Shown here: positions 43,850 through 55,572 of the stretch, one piece after another
How positions within the stretch are numbered: the stretch's first letter is position 1
How the letters are laid out: each line of letters starts with the position of its first letter
From: Armillaria gallica
Lineage: Eukaryota > Basidiomycota > Agaricomycetes > Agaricales > Physalacriaceae
NCBI GenBank assembly: GCA_037576215.1
Contig: JBANDB010000006.1
Coordinates: 4,526,001-4,590,000, forward strand
Length of the DNA: 64,000 bases
Direction: 5' to 3'
Position numbers and translations under genes: made by a program
The notes under the pieces: generated by a model
Database searches by the model: none
Told to the model about the DNA's origin: nothing
Seen by the model: the letters and a program-made list of their open reading frames with translations, nothing else

Positions 43850-44560
43850 AGAATTAAGAAGACAAGAAGAGAATGCGGACAATTTATGGAAGCTCTCATC
43901 TGTCTGACCAACATTCGCCAAGGCGTATTCTGCATTCTGACACTCGAAAAGGTTGGTCTTCCCATGCAATGAAATCATATCCATGAACGGGAAGGGATTG
44001 CCAACACAGTACAACTTGCTGCTTATGAGAGCAACAATCAGCCAGTCCATGACAAACACAATGTACTGATGCATCAAAGTCTCATTCATGCCTAGTAGAT
44101 CAGATGGCATTATACCTGTAAGCTGTGAGCTTAGTTTCATCCAAAGTAAAAATTACACACTGGTCCAAAAGCTCTTTTCTACTTGACATGCATCAATGAG
44201 AATACACATGACATCATCGATGAGGAGCTTGCTTTTGAGCCTTGAGTACAGAAAGCATGCAAAGTCTGTATGCAGACCTTTGTCCCTGCAGATGAGTTCA
44301 TTGGAAGAGCAGAGGCCAGGCATGACACCACGGCGCTTGATCCAGTAGATCACAGCAAAAGAACCCAAGAAGAAGATGCCCTTAACTGCTGCAAAGGCCA
44401 CTAAGTGCTGAGCAAACAGAGCATCAGATTGTGCCAATTGCAGTGCCCAATTTACCTTAGATGTGATGCAGGGGTATGCAGAATTACATTGAAGAGTCGG
44501 AGATGCTCATCATTGTCACGAATAATAGACTGGATAATTGTGGAATTTCATAATGATAGC
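43850..44560 (-). pseudogene. Ribonucleotide reductase small subunit (R2) remnant
   Basis: R2 holds the di-iron/tyrosyl-radical centre that supplies electrons for dNTP synthesis. The minus strand reads, in family order, NDEHLRLFNVI (44,500); then after a one-base shift VNWALQLAQSDALFAQHLVAFAAVKGIFFLGSFAVI (44,340-44,450); KRRGVMPGLCSSNELICRDKGLHTDFAC (44,235-44,330); a GTGTAA..ACAG intron near 44,117-44,149; and IMPSDLLGMN, HQYIVFVMDWLIVAL, NPFPFMDMISLHGKTNLFE (43,930-44,115). The SNELICRD and GLHTDF blocks that carry iron ligands are present. The N-terminal half is missing, the region near 44,455 is shifted by one base, and the normal C-terminal tail that docks to the large subunit is replaced after DESFHK. 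It is a 3' gene fragment, not functional. Confidence 0.75.
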
Positions 44561-44956
44561 ACCAAGTGCAAGTAACACAAAGAACACAAAGCGCTGCCAC
44601 CAAGTGATGTAGGAGATAGGCAAGCATGTAGCTCTGCCAGATTCCAGACAGAAAATGCATGGCTGATTTTTACATCAGTTATGGAAAAGACAACCAGGAA
44701 GTGACATGCACAAAGAAGATCCACAAGCACCACACAAGCATGCTGTTCTGCAACAGAAACTGTATTGTTCTGGGCTGAATGCACATGTCAGACATTGAAT
44801 TGTAAACAGACAATGAAACTCACTGTTCTGTCTGCTGCCAACTGCAATAAAAGTGTCAGAGTGGTTAGTTATCAAAGGGCCACCAGACAGAAAGCAGGAT
44901 GCAAGCACATCTACTTATATACATTATCACCATGCTGAGATGAAACAGCTATGCAC

Positions 44957-45045
44957 TGTTGTAAATATAACAGTGGGAGGCTTGCAGTAGCTAACAATTC
45001 AGTATATTTACCTACTGCAAGCCTCCCACTGTTATATTTACAACA
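44957..45045 (+). repeat. 89-bp palindromic Copia LTR
   Basis: Starts TGTTG and ends CAACA. The outer 34 bp of each side are perfect reverse complements (35 bp if the flanking base is counted, 44,956-44,990 against 45,012-45,046), separated by a 21-nt centre. An LTR this short and this self-complementary is unusual. The alternative is an independent hairpin repeat, but the primer site directly behind it favours an LTR. Confidence 0.65.
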
Positions 45046-45060
45046 GGTTATGGGCCCTGA
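45046..45060 (+). other. Primer-binding site for half tRNA-iMet
   Basis: GGTTATGGGCCCTGA follows the LTR end directly. It is complementary, with one mismatch, to the anticodon stem-loop region of initiator Met tRNA (yeast CAGGGCUCAUAACC), the half-tRNA primer known for many Copia elements. Confidence 0.65.
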
Positions 45061-45435
45061 GCCCCAGTAGAAGTCTCATCTTGCACACTCATTCTCTTTC
45101 AGACCACCCGAGCCAGCTTTCTAGCCACACATTGATCACTGTCAGTCCTCTTTAGGCAGGTGCAAAAGTCCTTTCTAGGCCACTGTAATTCCTCTTTAGG
45201 TCAGTGCAGATTTGCCAAAAGTCCTCTCTAGGTAGATGATGTTATTAAAAGTCATTTCTATGCTGCCATAAATTGTTTCTACATAGGTGAAATATTGTTG
45301 TTGTCACTGTAAACTCTTCCTAGGTTGGCATTCCCATTCTGAAGTCCTTTTTAGGCACTGTATTTTTGCCTCTTCAGGCACATTACATCACATTATTGTT
45401 ATCTTTCGTTACACACCATTTTGTTATCTCCAGGT

Positions 45436-46230
45436 ATGGAAGACCAGAGTAGCAACCATTTTGATCTCCTGAATGAGGAGAATTACTTCACATGGAAGTA
45501 CTGCATGGAAATGCATTTGATTTGGAAGGATTTGTGGGGAATAGTTTCAGGTACAGAACCCTGTCCTGCCAGTGGAGTATGGATGCAATTAGTCTGGGAC
45601 AAGTGCACGAGGCTTGCCGTGGCTGAAATCATTCTCCATGTGTCTGATTCCCAGTTACCACTAACTCAGAAGACCATGGACCCTGTCTAAATGTGGCAAA
45701 TTCTGAAGGAATATCACGAATCCTCAGGTTGAGCCAACCGTATGACTGTTCTCCATAGATTTGTTTCTCTCAAGATGGAAGAGGGAGCACCTATACAGGA
45801 GCATATCAATGATTTCAATAAATTGGATCAGTCTCTCAAGGATATTGGAATCACATTGACAGACATGCTTAGGATGACTATTCTATTGGCATCCCTACCT
45901 CCTACCTATGAGAACATTGTTACCGCCATCGAATCTTACATTGAGGTCAATACTGATCCTAGTGATCCGACGCATGGTCCTGACTTTGATTATGTCACTT
46001 GCCGATTGCTCAATGAAGAGTGCTGCCAGAAGCTGAACTCACTGGAAAATGATATGGCATTAGTAGTGCGATCATTCAAGGGCCGACGTGCTGATCCAGC
46101 CACAATTACTTGCTATGGATGTGAACAGAAGGGCCATTACAGAAACAAGTGCCCAAATCTTGCCTCAGAGGAAGAATTTCCAACAAAGGCAAATGTTACA
46201 TTTGAAGAAGATATAGATTATGCTTTTTAA
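45436..46230 (+). pseudogene. Copia Gag polyprotein, two in-frame stops
   Basis: The ATG at 45436 opens a Gag that packages the element RNA. Residues 1-85 match the Gag N-terminus (NHFDLLNEENYFTWKYCMEM). Central helices follow (LHRFVSLKMEEGAPIQEHIN, MLRMTILLASLPPTYENIV), and a CCHC zinc knuckle lies near residue 235 (CYGCEQKGHYRNKCP), all four metal ligands present. TAA at 45688 and TGA at 45730 interrupt an otherwise continuous frame; the TGA stands in HESSG-stop-ANRM, where Arg is plausible. The frame closes with TAA at 46228, so no Pol is fused. Confidence 0.8.
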
Positions 46231-46289
46231 GAACTTGAAGTTGCAAATCCCAACACGCACCTACAGCTCAAACAACAAGATGCAAAACA

Positions 46290-49200
46290 CATGAAAAGTA
46301 GAAACCAAAACCCAACAAAACCTGGCCAAGTGTATCATTCAGAGGGCACCACACATAACATAAGAAATGGGCCAAATAGCCCCTGCCCATGCCCTATGGT
46401 GGGTGAACAGTTGTTCTCAGCGAGATTCCTGGTGACCGATCATGCTGTCACTGGCTGGGGGGTCACCTTGGCACCTCGGTGCCGGTGATCCTATTTCAAA
46501 CTCTGATGACACATCATCACCCTCACTCTCACTGGCACGGTCACCGATCTCATGAGCAGCTCATCTCCTGCCATCCTCGCTTGTCACTGAGGCCTGGGCA
46601 GGGGTGGGTCATCATCTTGGGGGTGTGTGACTCGTCACGCCCACAGCTCTCTCTTCTCTTGGGCTTTCTCAGGGCCCTAGTGTCTCAGCTTTGTCTCTCT
46701 TTCTTTCTCTTTCACCTCTCTTGCTCTCAGATGAGCACACATGTGTGATTTTTTTTTTTGTTGCCTTCCCACCCAGCAGCAAGACAACACAAGACAAGGC
46801 AGGCAAATGAGCAAGCTGGGAGGAGGATGGGAAGATCATGATGCCAGGGTGAATGGGGAGCTTCTGAGGGAGGTTTTGCATAACTTGGAAGGACCAGTGG
46901 CAGGCAGCAGCATGTCGAGGTGAGTCAAATTTAGCATGGAGAGCATACAGCAAGCTAATGGGGACACCCACATCCCCACAACAGTAGCGGCTCACTGCTA
47001 GTCATCTCTTCTGAGGCTATTGCTGACCACCCCTTCCTTGCCGCATTCACCACCACTCCACATGCTGATCTGCCGCCGATGCCCTTACACACCCTTCCTG
47101 GCATGTTCAGGTGTGTTTCCTGCCATGAGCCACTCTGTGTTGATCCTGTTCTTGCCTACTGCAATGATGACAGTGATGAGCCTAGGGAATTCAGCAAGAT
47201 CTGGGCCCTCACTGAATGCAGGCACCTGCTCAACAGCGCCTGCATATCTGCTACCTCTGTCACCCCAAACGAGTCATGAGGAGTCTGATCCCTCCCTCCA
47301 AATGGCTCTGGAACTGTGCTCATGCCGAGCACCCATCCCTCTCTGCGATAGTGTTTTTGTGTCCAATCCCATCTTGCAACATGACCTTCTGCACGATCCA
47401 AGTGGGAATGGCCACCAAGCCTTGCTGGACCTTCAGCAGAGACTTAGCCAAGAGGGCTGCTGCAAGCATGGCAGATACAAGTCCTGAATCTATGTACAGG
47501 TCATTTCTTTGAACGAAATCAATGCTCATGAGGATCCCAGTCCTTTGAGTGAGTTAGTATGGCATCCCAGTGTGCTCTGCATTCTGCTCCTACTGCAATT
47601 AGACTGGCATTAAGCAAGCTTTAAAGTTTAAAATAACCCAATTTTTTGGAATTGAAAAACAATCATCGCACACAAAAGAGTTCGAAGCCTCAAGGCCTCA
47701 CATCCTAGGCTTAATTATAACTAAGCAATGCAGATATTGACTAGATTACTCACACATATCATAAATAGAAATTATATTATATTTATAGGTGGACATATAC
47801 TATTTCAGAGATAAATATATATATACACGCCTTTGCAGTGAACAATACCTGCGCAGGCATCATGGGAGAGCATGCTGTATGTCCAAATGAATGGTCTGTG
47901 GGTCTTTGTGGCAGTCACAATGTTGATGGGATGGAAAAAATAGATAGGGAGGCCTTGGTGCCGCTTTCACAGCGATGGAGAGGTCGGAGGGAGAAACGGA
48001 CATCACCACTGGATTCCCCGATGTCGAAAATGGGGTGGTGATGCCCTGGTGGTGGTTGCTAGGCTGTAGAGATGGAAATGAGGTGGAAGGGGTTGGGATC
48101 GGAATAGGGTAGTGACCCATGACGATCAGGACATTGGGGTCCCCATACATGGGGGGTATGTAATCCCCCACCCAAACAATGGGGGATTCTCCAGTATGAG
48201 AAGGCTGGGGGAGATCCATGGTGCAGGGAACACCAATGTTGATGTTCGGCAAGGGCAGCGGTGGGCAAGGCAATGGTCGTGGAATCATGGATCTGGGCAC
48301 ATTCATTGCACCCTCGAGTCATCCTTCAAAGCTTAAAAGGGCACATCTGTCGTTGTTGTCATTGTTGTTGTCGTTGTGCACTGCCAGGGTCTTGATCTTC
48401 ATCCTGCCATCCTCTTCAATGTCTCCCACCCTCTAGTGTGTTCCCTCCATGCACTCCTTCCCCAGTATCCCTCCCCTAGATTGTCCCATAGCACTGCAAT
48501 GAAGTATAACAGCACCTACCCACATTGTCGTTGTTGTTGTGTCTATGTGCGCCTTCGGTAGCCCTTCCCACACCGAGATAATGGCCTGTCAAATCCCAGG
48601 ACGTGGCAGACACTCTTTTAGTGTGTGGAAGTCGTGTATGGCAGCGATAGGCACCAATGTCAATGCTGGGGGGTACTGAGTGGGTGAGGATGGGGATGGG
48701 GGTCAGATTTGTGGCCATGGCAGCGATCAGTGTGGGTCATTGTCATTGTGGAGCATAGTGGTGTTGTCGCTGTCTTCATGAATGGATGAATCACAGTGCT
48801 GCCTTCACCGAGGGCTTACATGGGGGGGTGGGGGCAGGATATATGCAATCCAGGGCTCTTGAAGCCACTGGATCTGTGAAAAGAAACTAGAAAGCCATTA
48901 GAAGTAATAAGATAAATAAATCATACCTTTAATGCTAAGAAAGAGCACAATCTACGTGCTATACGGGCATGGAGGCGAGACAAGGTGGTGGTCAAAGGGA
49001 GAAAAGAAGCTGCACAGCCACTCAATCGCTGCTCGCTTAGTCGGACCACAGTGATCAAGTGTGCAGAATAAGTATCTATGAATGGAACATGAAAAGTACT
49101 AGTAGTCAAATGAAGAAAACATGCCTTGTGTGTACTATTCAGCTTCATATTGGCACACAATTTGGCATGGTAAAAGTTGACATGAGCATCCAAGGCAGAA

Positions 49201-50203
49201 GTTAAGCTGTTGCCATAAAAGGCCAATGTTTGGTGCTGTTGAATTCTAAGGTATAACTTAAGAATGCTCAGGGTCCTACTCATGAAATCGCTTAGAAAAG
49301 GACGATCCTCGTTACCTCGGACTTGTAATGCCAGTGGTCAACGGCCTCTGCTCACACCCTACAGCCACTACTGGTGTGATCCATGAGGCTATGCTACTCT
49401 GGAAGACTTGGATCGTGCCGGGGTGCGATTTGACATCGCGGTCTGTGGATGGGAGGATCTGATGCGATGGTGGTTTCGGAAGATGGTACCATTGATGAAG
49501 GAGTACTCATAGGGCATCATCGTGTAGCTGTAGCTTAGCACTGTCTGTTGTAATTGATTGTACTGTACATATGTAATAACATTTTTTTTGGACTTCATCC
49601 TGTTTGCTCCCTTCCCAGGCTGGCCCCAGGCCTTCACCAACACCAACCTTAAGAACATGACTATCTTTGCTTCTTGCAGACATGAGGATCTGCAGCCAAC
49701 TTTCTTTTACAGTTGCTCTCTGTTTGTCCTGAGCCGAGGGTGAGTGAGAGAATGCACAAAAATATCAACTTGAACAAACCTGCTGATGAGTTCTCCTCAT
49801 TCTTGACTGTAACTGTAACACTTCTGTCCATTGCCTACTGTTCCTGCAATATCTTGACTTCTTTGCACAGAGTGTTCAATCCCTTTGGCTGCTTTGGGTC
49901 TGGCTTTAGGCGCATTTCCTCAAGCTCTGCAATGACTTCTTGAGATGCTATTTTGCACTTGCTGATTTCATGCTGGATCCACTCAGGTATTTCACAATAA
50001 TGCTGCCAGGTCTTCAGGGTGGACTAAAGAGAGATACTGTTAGTGTAGCATCCTATCCTACAGGAATGAATGAGAAGCACACCTTGCTTATATTTCTCCA
50101 CCGGTGACTAAAGCATTCTTCAACCACACAAATGGGAGGCTTCAACATTGCCTGTCCATTTTTGTCTGTTTCCTCCTCTCCAATATTGTACAAGATCCAG
50201 AGA
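46290..50203. other. Long stretch without a firm gene
   Basis: 46,400-47,500 has pyrimidine-rich DNA and a plus frame at 47,079-47,279 with FRCVSCHEPLC and LTECRHLLNSACI, weakly like half of a RING finger; I do not call it. 47,640-47,830 is AT-rich. 48,330-48,540 has GTTGTTGTCGTTG-type micro-repeats. Minus frames at 48,921-49,283 and 49,389-49,658 lack motifs. The area probably consists of old element debris. Confidence 0.4.
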
Positions 50204-50211
50204 GACTGGAG
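50204..50211. repeat. Target-site duplication of the hAT element, left
   Basis: GACTGGAG, identical to 55,565-55,572 on the other side of the element. Eight base pairs is the hAT length. Confidence 0.85.
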
Positions 50212-51347
50212 TAGTGTTGCCACAACTCCACTTCGAGTTGCCGAGGAGCCAAGTTGAGTTGGAGTCGGACTGAGCCAAGTCACAGGTGACGACTTGGGGA
50301 TAAAGTGGCTCGGCTTGACTGCCACTCAACTTTTGCCAGCTTGAGCGGACCCGAGTCACTGACTCATCCATTTTAGGAAGCCATTTCTCTTCCAATTACT
50401 TTCATCTGATCCATTGTGACGTGTCAACCACTGGTCTTGTTAATATCACTGCAACACTTTCTGGGGTGGAGGATTGTACTTTCCTGAGTAAATTTCAGCT
50501 TACTTTTCTGGTCTTTGGTATGTCTGCTCTTCTGTCTCAACATGGCACTGATCTGATCTGATCTGATAAGGTGTCTGCCTATGGTCGGTACAATATGAGG
50601 ACTCAGGCCTCAAACATAATGTGTGTACTTACATTTCATAATCATGATAATAATATTTATCTCCTTGGCTATTTCTGCTGGACCTAGCCATATCAACTTC
50701 AATGAACAATCCTGTAACACATTGATCTCTCATATGCGCTATTTCTCGGTGGGAGTATAATTTTTGCATGGTACGTCTGTAAGCATGTACAGTTCGCTGA
50801 CTTCTATTACTTACCTTGACTGGTGCATAGGTTCTATATGGTTCTTTTCACCCTAAACATCACATATGTTGCTCCTGCACACACCATTATTTATGTTGTC
50901 ACTTAGTCCTGTAATGAAACTGTTTTGATATTTTGTCCAGGATACTGTGTTGCACCCTTTGTACCTTGTTTCAGCTATGAGAACATCTCTTGATGATGTG
51001 CCGTGCACACAGGTAAAGTTTCGCTGTTCTTTGACTAATTTTAATCTCTTTCCTGGTGGCAGTAGGGCATGTCCTACATGTTTGAGAGTACTTCAGGCCT
51101 TGTTATTCAGTATGCAAAGAGTCTCAACTTTGCTTCACAAGCGGACGACAGTTGGAACTATTGAAATGAGGCTGCTCATTGATTCGGTTATTAACAAATG
51201 TTGACACGGTATGTGATTTATTACTTCATTTCATACTCATGTCTGATGTTTTGCTGGCTAGTACATCTCCCTGTGTGGTGCCACTGCCTCATCTCCAATG
51301 GTTTATAACCTGCAGAGAACTTCAAGAGTGCCATCAAACCAGCAACA

Positions 51348-54300
51348 ATGGCTCCTTGCAACAATAAGACTAAAACTGCTGCTGCTACACCTGTTCATCA
51401 TACTCAATGTTCGCCTCCAAACCCTGGTGTTCAAGGACTGGTAATTTCTCCTGAGCCTGTTGGTCTCATGGCTGTGCCATTGCCCACTCACTCTCTCTCT
51501 TGTATGCACGCTGAAGTGCCTACTATGTCAGCCATGACCCCGATGCCACCAACTGAAGAGACAACACAGTCATTAGCTCCTTCACATGCTGCCCTGGTTC
51601 CAGGGGTTCAAGCCACATTCCATGTACAGGGTGAGTACAAATATCCTCATTCTGTTCTTCAAATTCTGATGTGCATGTTTAGGTTATAACCATTGTTGAT
51701 CTCCTGTGTCCCCTGAGGTGCACACTGTTCTTTATCACCACCACCACCGACACCACAAGCAACAGCTGTTGACTCATCACATCATGTGGATCACCTCAAT
51801 GGCTTGACACAGGTGCCAATGCAGGCCACAGGTTCTTGGCGGGCACATTTTGAAGATGACTTGGATAGCTCAGATGGAGAATTTCCTGAGCCACTGCCTT
51901 CACCATCTCCATCTGTGCCATCACATGCAGGAACGCCTCCCCACCAAGCACCAACGCCTAGAGCAAGAGCTGAGAGTTCACACATATCCCCTCAGACACC
52001 TTCTCACAGTCCTCTTCCTGCATCTCAACGACTCCTCAGAACACCAGAGACACTGTGACAACTTTCACATGCTGGTGCTGGCCTTGGCAAAAAGGGTCGC
52101 CACATGGCTCGGGATGTCTGGTCATTCTTTTTGAAGACAGAAAGCACTCATCAGTGTGCATTTTGCATGTACATGTCTGATGCTTTATCTCTCTGATTAT
52201 ACTCATGATTTCTATTTTATATAAGTGCGGCTGACTTTGAACACAATGATGTGCTGCCAGCGAAATCAGATTTTGGTGTGAAAACAAGCACAGATGTTCT
52301 TTGGCACCACTTGCTTGATCACCATCTGACTTCATGGCTGATGAAATGTGATCGCTTAGGTATACAGGTCTGCTCGGCACAAAAACACTACCAAGATGCC
52401 ATCAACAAGTTCTATATCAAGCATGGCAAGCAGCCGGCATCATCATCTTTGAATAATCTAGAGCGCAGCCCATTTTCACATGATGCATTTATCAATGCGC
52501 TGATTGCATGGATCGTTGCTGATGATCAGGTTTGCATGGCTTTTGTGCCACTATAGTAATACTCATCAAATCTTAGTCTATCAATGTAATCGAGAGTCCT
52601 CATTTGCATTCCATATTTTTGATGCTATGAGAGGAGCTCAAAGACTCCGACATACCTCACTGAACTTCACTACGAGCACGTATTCTTGAAATGTGGGATC
52701 AACATGTCAATGAGCTTGCTTCAGAGTATTCTGGCCAGGGTCCGGTTCGGTCCAGTCATGTGACTGAACCTGAGGTTCAGGTCTGGTTCAGGTGTGGACT
52801 GGGTTCGAACCTCCAACAGTGGGCGCATGGGCAGGATGCTCTGCAGAGGTACAGGATGGTTTCACAGAAGGCTATTATATTATAGCTATGTATTACAATT
52901 CTTATGTTCCACTATATACCTGTACAAAGGCTGGATGTGAAGAAATTTGTTTGAATGTCATTTTTTAGTATGATGTCATTACCGGCAATATCATCTTTAA
53001 GAGTGCCGGAGATTGCATCATTGTTGATTCAGTGAGTCTACAGGTTAAGTTAAAAATGATATGCTATAATACTGGTATAATTCAATAAAAATAAGCCTAA
53101 AATGGCACTAAAAAGTCGAAAAAGACTGCATAAATACCCCCCTACAAGTTTGAGGTTTGGACCGGGTGCACCCTGCCAATCTTGCCTGAACCTTGAACCT
53201 GGACCTACATGGCTGTGCCAAACCTGAATCTGGACTGGATCTGAACCTGTGGATTTGGTTCAGGTTTGGACCAGGTTCACAGGGTCCTGGACTGGACCAT
53301 GGCCAGACTACTTCAGAGTTAAAAGTGAGTGGTTTTCTTCTGTAGCCCATTCAACTTCTCATCTGACATTGAATAATCTCAGACCTCTATGGGGCTCATT
53401 TCATTTACTACAGATCTTTGGACAGATTTGAATATGCACCCCTTCATGGCAATCACCTGTCATTGGATTCAGAACCAGATTGTTGATGGCCAGGCAACCT
53501 TGCACTTACGCTCAGATCTGGTTGGCTTTCATCGTGTTCCTGGCCGTCATACAGGGGAGCACCTAGCGGAAGTCTTTCTCTATATTCTCGATCACTTGCA
53601 TATTGCATCCAAGGTGAGTCAAGTACAGAGAGTATCAGCATATCTGACTATTTGGCTAGCTTGGCTGGATTACATGTGATAACACATCAAATAATGATAC
53701 TCTTTTAGACCACCTGGAGAGGCTGTTATGTATTTGATATCCAGACATGCCTTTTGACTGCATAGACAATAGAATTCGGTATGTTCTTTGACTTCTGTTG
53801 CATATGCAGATCTGTGTTTCTTGGTTTTAAATTCTTGTGTACAGCTGTTTCCCTCATATTGTGAATCTTGCTTGCCATGAAGTCGAGAAAGCAATGAATC
53901 AAATACAATACAATAGTGCACATAATACAGGTGCTCTAGCTAACTTGACCCAGGACCCAGTTTTGACTCTTTGTACCCTGATTAAATCTGTACATATTTG
54001 CAGATGATCTTTTGAGGTTTTTGATCCTACTTATATCATATCAAGATATGATCATCATCACTGAGGTGTCAGACATTCTCAGAGAAAGTTACAGAAGCTC
54101 AGCTGGGCTTGCTCCAGTTGCTTTGTGATGTTGAAGTCCACTGGTCATCAACTGACATCATGATTGAAAGAGCAATTCTTTTACGCCAGGTAGGACTTTC
54201 TTGCTTTGATTTGAAATCAATCTAATATTATCAATTGGCAGCCTATTAGGTCATTCCTTCAATGTTGAGAGCAGTGTGAACTTCAGAAACATCAATTAAG

Positions 54301-55377
54301 TGAAGATGAATGGACAGTTCTCAATTTGTTCCATGAAATTCTACGTGTATGTATAAGCATTGCAATCTGTTAGTATGTATCTGCTCACTCACCTTAGTAA
54401 AGGTCCCACATGCCTTTCAGCAATGTCTTTCAGCTGAAAAGACACCAACACTTTGTGATGCTCTTTCATCTTTTTCTGTGCTGATCTTACGATGGCATTT
54501 GCTTCAGGAAAAGATGCCAGAAATGAAGGTGGTCATTTTGGCTGGTCTCAAAAAGCTTGAAGAATATTTTAAAAAGGTCATGGATATTCCAGCATACATC
54601 TTTTCTATGAGTGAGTCTGTTTGTCTTATATTATATCAGTCTCTCATTCAAAATTACATCTCAGTCTTGAATCCTAATATGAAGCTACAATGGTATGAGC
54701 AGAATGACCCCACAAAGATAGAATCGGTTAAGGATTTATTCATTCATAAGGTATTTTCTGACTCTGCAATTTTATACTTTGCACATGATTGATAATTTTC
54801 AATAGCTTCAACACTACTCAACTGTTATTCCAATGCCAGCTGTGACTGCTGTGCAAACATGTGACTGGGCTGATGAGATACTCGGACTCAATATGCCTGT
54901 CACTAACTCAGTGCAGCAGACTCTTGAACAAGAGTTCAATGCATATCTCCTTGATTGTCAGGCACTATCTAGTAGTCTCCTGTTTTGGCAGGTATGCAGT
55001 ATTACTTTACATTGTCCCCTCTCTTATGTGTATATGCAGGAAAATCACTCACAGTATCCAACCATGTTTTTGATGGAAATGGATGTTCTCCCGATTCAAG
55101 GATCATCAGTACTATGTGAATGCGTTTTCTCATCTGGGAAACAGACAAAACTGATCGCCGATCCCACATCTCTCCTGAACTCATGGAAGCACTTCAGATG
55201 CTGAAATTTAGCTTGAAGAAGGGTGTGTCATCATTGAATTTCACCAGGCATTATGATAAAGCAACAGAAACAACTGCCCTGGAACATCTTCTAGATGATG
55301 AAGCATTGATTCCTCATGATATCAATGAATTTGCAGACTCTCTTGATGCTTTCGAGGCAGTTTTCGAAGTTGAATAG
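51348..55377 (+). pseudogene. hAT transposase, disrupted
   Basis: hAT transposases excise and insert DNA with an RNase H-like DDE core and dimerise through a C-terminal hATC domain. From ATG 51348, exons give a Pro/Ser/Thr-rich N-terminus, then SSLNNLERSPFSHDAFINAL (52,440-52,500), the catalytic start GLISFTTDLWTD (53,395-53,430) with FMAITCHWI, RCFPHIVNLACHEVEKA (53,840-53,895), and the hATC motif QGSSVLCECVFSSGKQT (55,100-55,145). A base is missing near 55,150 so TDRRSHISPELMEALQML continues in another frame to a stop at 55,375. A 584-bp element interrupts it at 52,727. Several further stops may be introns. It cannot encode a working enzyme. Confidence 0.75.
52727..53310. mobile_element. 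Nested non-autonomous hAT (MITE-like), 584 bp
   Basis: Flanked by a perfect 8-bp duplication CTTCAGAG (52,719-52,726 and 53,311-53,318). Ends are TATTCTGGCCAGGGTCC and, in reverse complement, TAGTCTGGCCATGGTCC. The interior is full of GGTTCAGG and GGTCCAGG-type subterminal repeats in both orientations and has no gene. Removing it and one duplication copy rejoins the flanking transposase sequence, so it inserted into an already resident hAT element. Confidence 0.85.
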
Positions 55378-55564
55378 ATATTATTTACGTTGTACAATTG
55401 AAACCTTCCTAATTAGGCTTTGAGTCAATGACTCAGCAAAATACATATAACTCGAAGCTGAGTTGAGCTGAAGTCGATGATTTCATTTGACTCTGGAGTC
55501 AATCCGAAGCTGAGTCATGCTGAAGCCAAGCCGAGTTGAGTGAAGCCGAGTCATGGCAACACTA

Positions 55565-55572
55565 GACTGGAG
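55565..55572. repeat. Target-site duplication of the hAT element, right
   Basis: GACTGGAG, partner of 50,204-50,211. Confidence 0.85.

Larger units (their letters stand above)
44957..46290 (+). mobile_element. Truncated Copia-type LTR retrotransposon
   Basis: Has a short 5' LTR (44,957-45,045), an immediately adjacent primer-binding site, a leader of about 370 bp with degenerate repeats of AGTCCTCTTTAGG-like units, and a Gag gene. Protease, integrase and reverse transcriptase are absent after Gag and no 3' LTR was found in the window. The right limit is where Gag homology ends. Confidence 0.7.
50212..55564 (+). mobile_element. Complete hAT-superfamily DNA transposon, 5,353 bp
   Basis: Ends are TAGTGTTGCCA and its reverse complement TGGCAACACTA, directly flanked by perfect 8-bp duplications GACTGGAG. 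Inside both ends are many GAGTTGAG- or GACTTGG-like subterminal repeats (50,225-50,380 and 55,420-55,555), the transposase-binding landscape typical of hAT elements. The interior holds a damaged transposase gene and a nested element. The perfect duplication suggests a fairly recent insertion compared with the decayed coding region, or an element already dead that was moved in trans. Confidence 0.9.

Noticed and set aside
45012..45046. Stem-loop as a transcription terminator
   Set aside because: It matches an inverted LTR arm and is followed by a primer-binding site. Bacterial-type terminators do not apply here.
46741..47487. Plus-strand frames, one with a RING-like Cys spacing
   Set aside because: The Cys/His pattern is incomplete (no second C-x2-C pair), the frames overlap in different registers and no neighbouring exon supports them.
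47860..48336. Proline-rich frames on both strands
   Set aside because: They come from G/C-rich micro-repeats and lack any domain.
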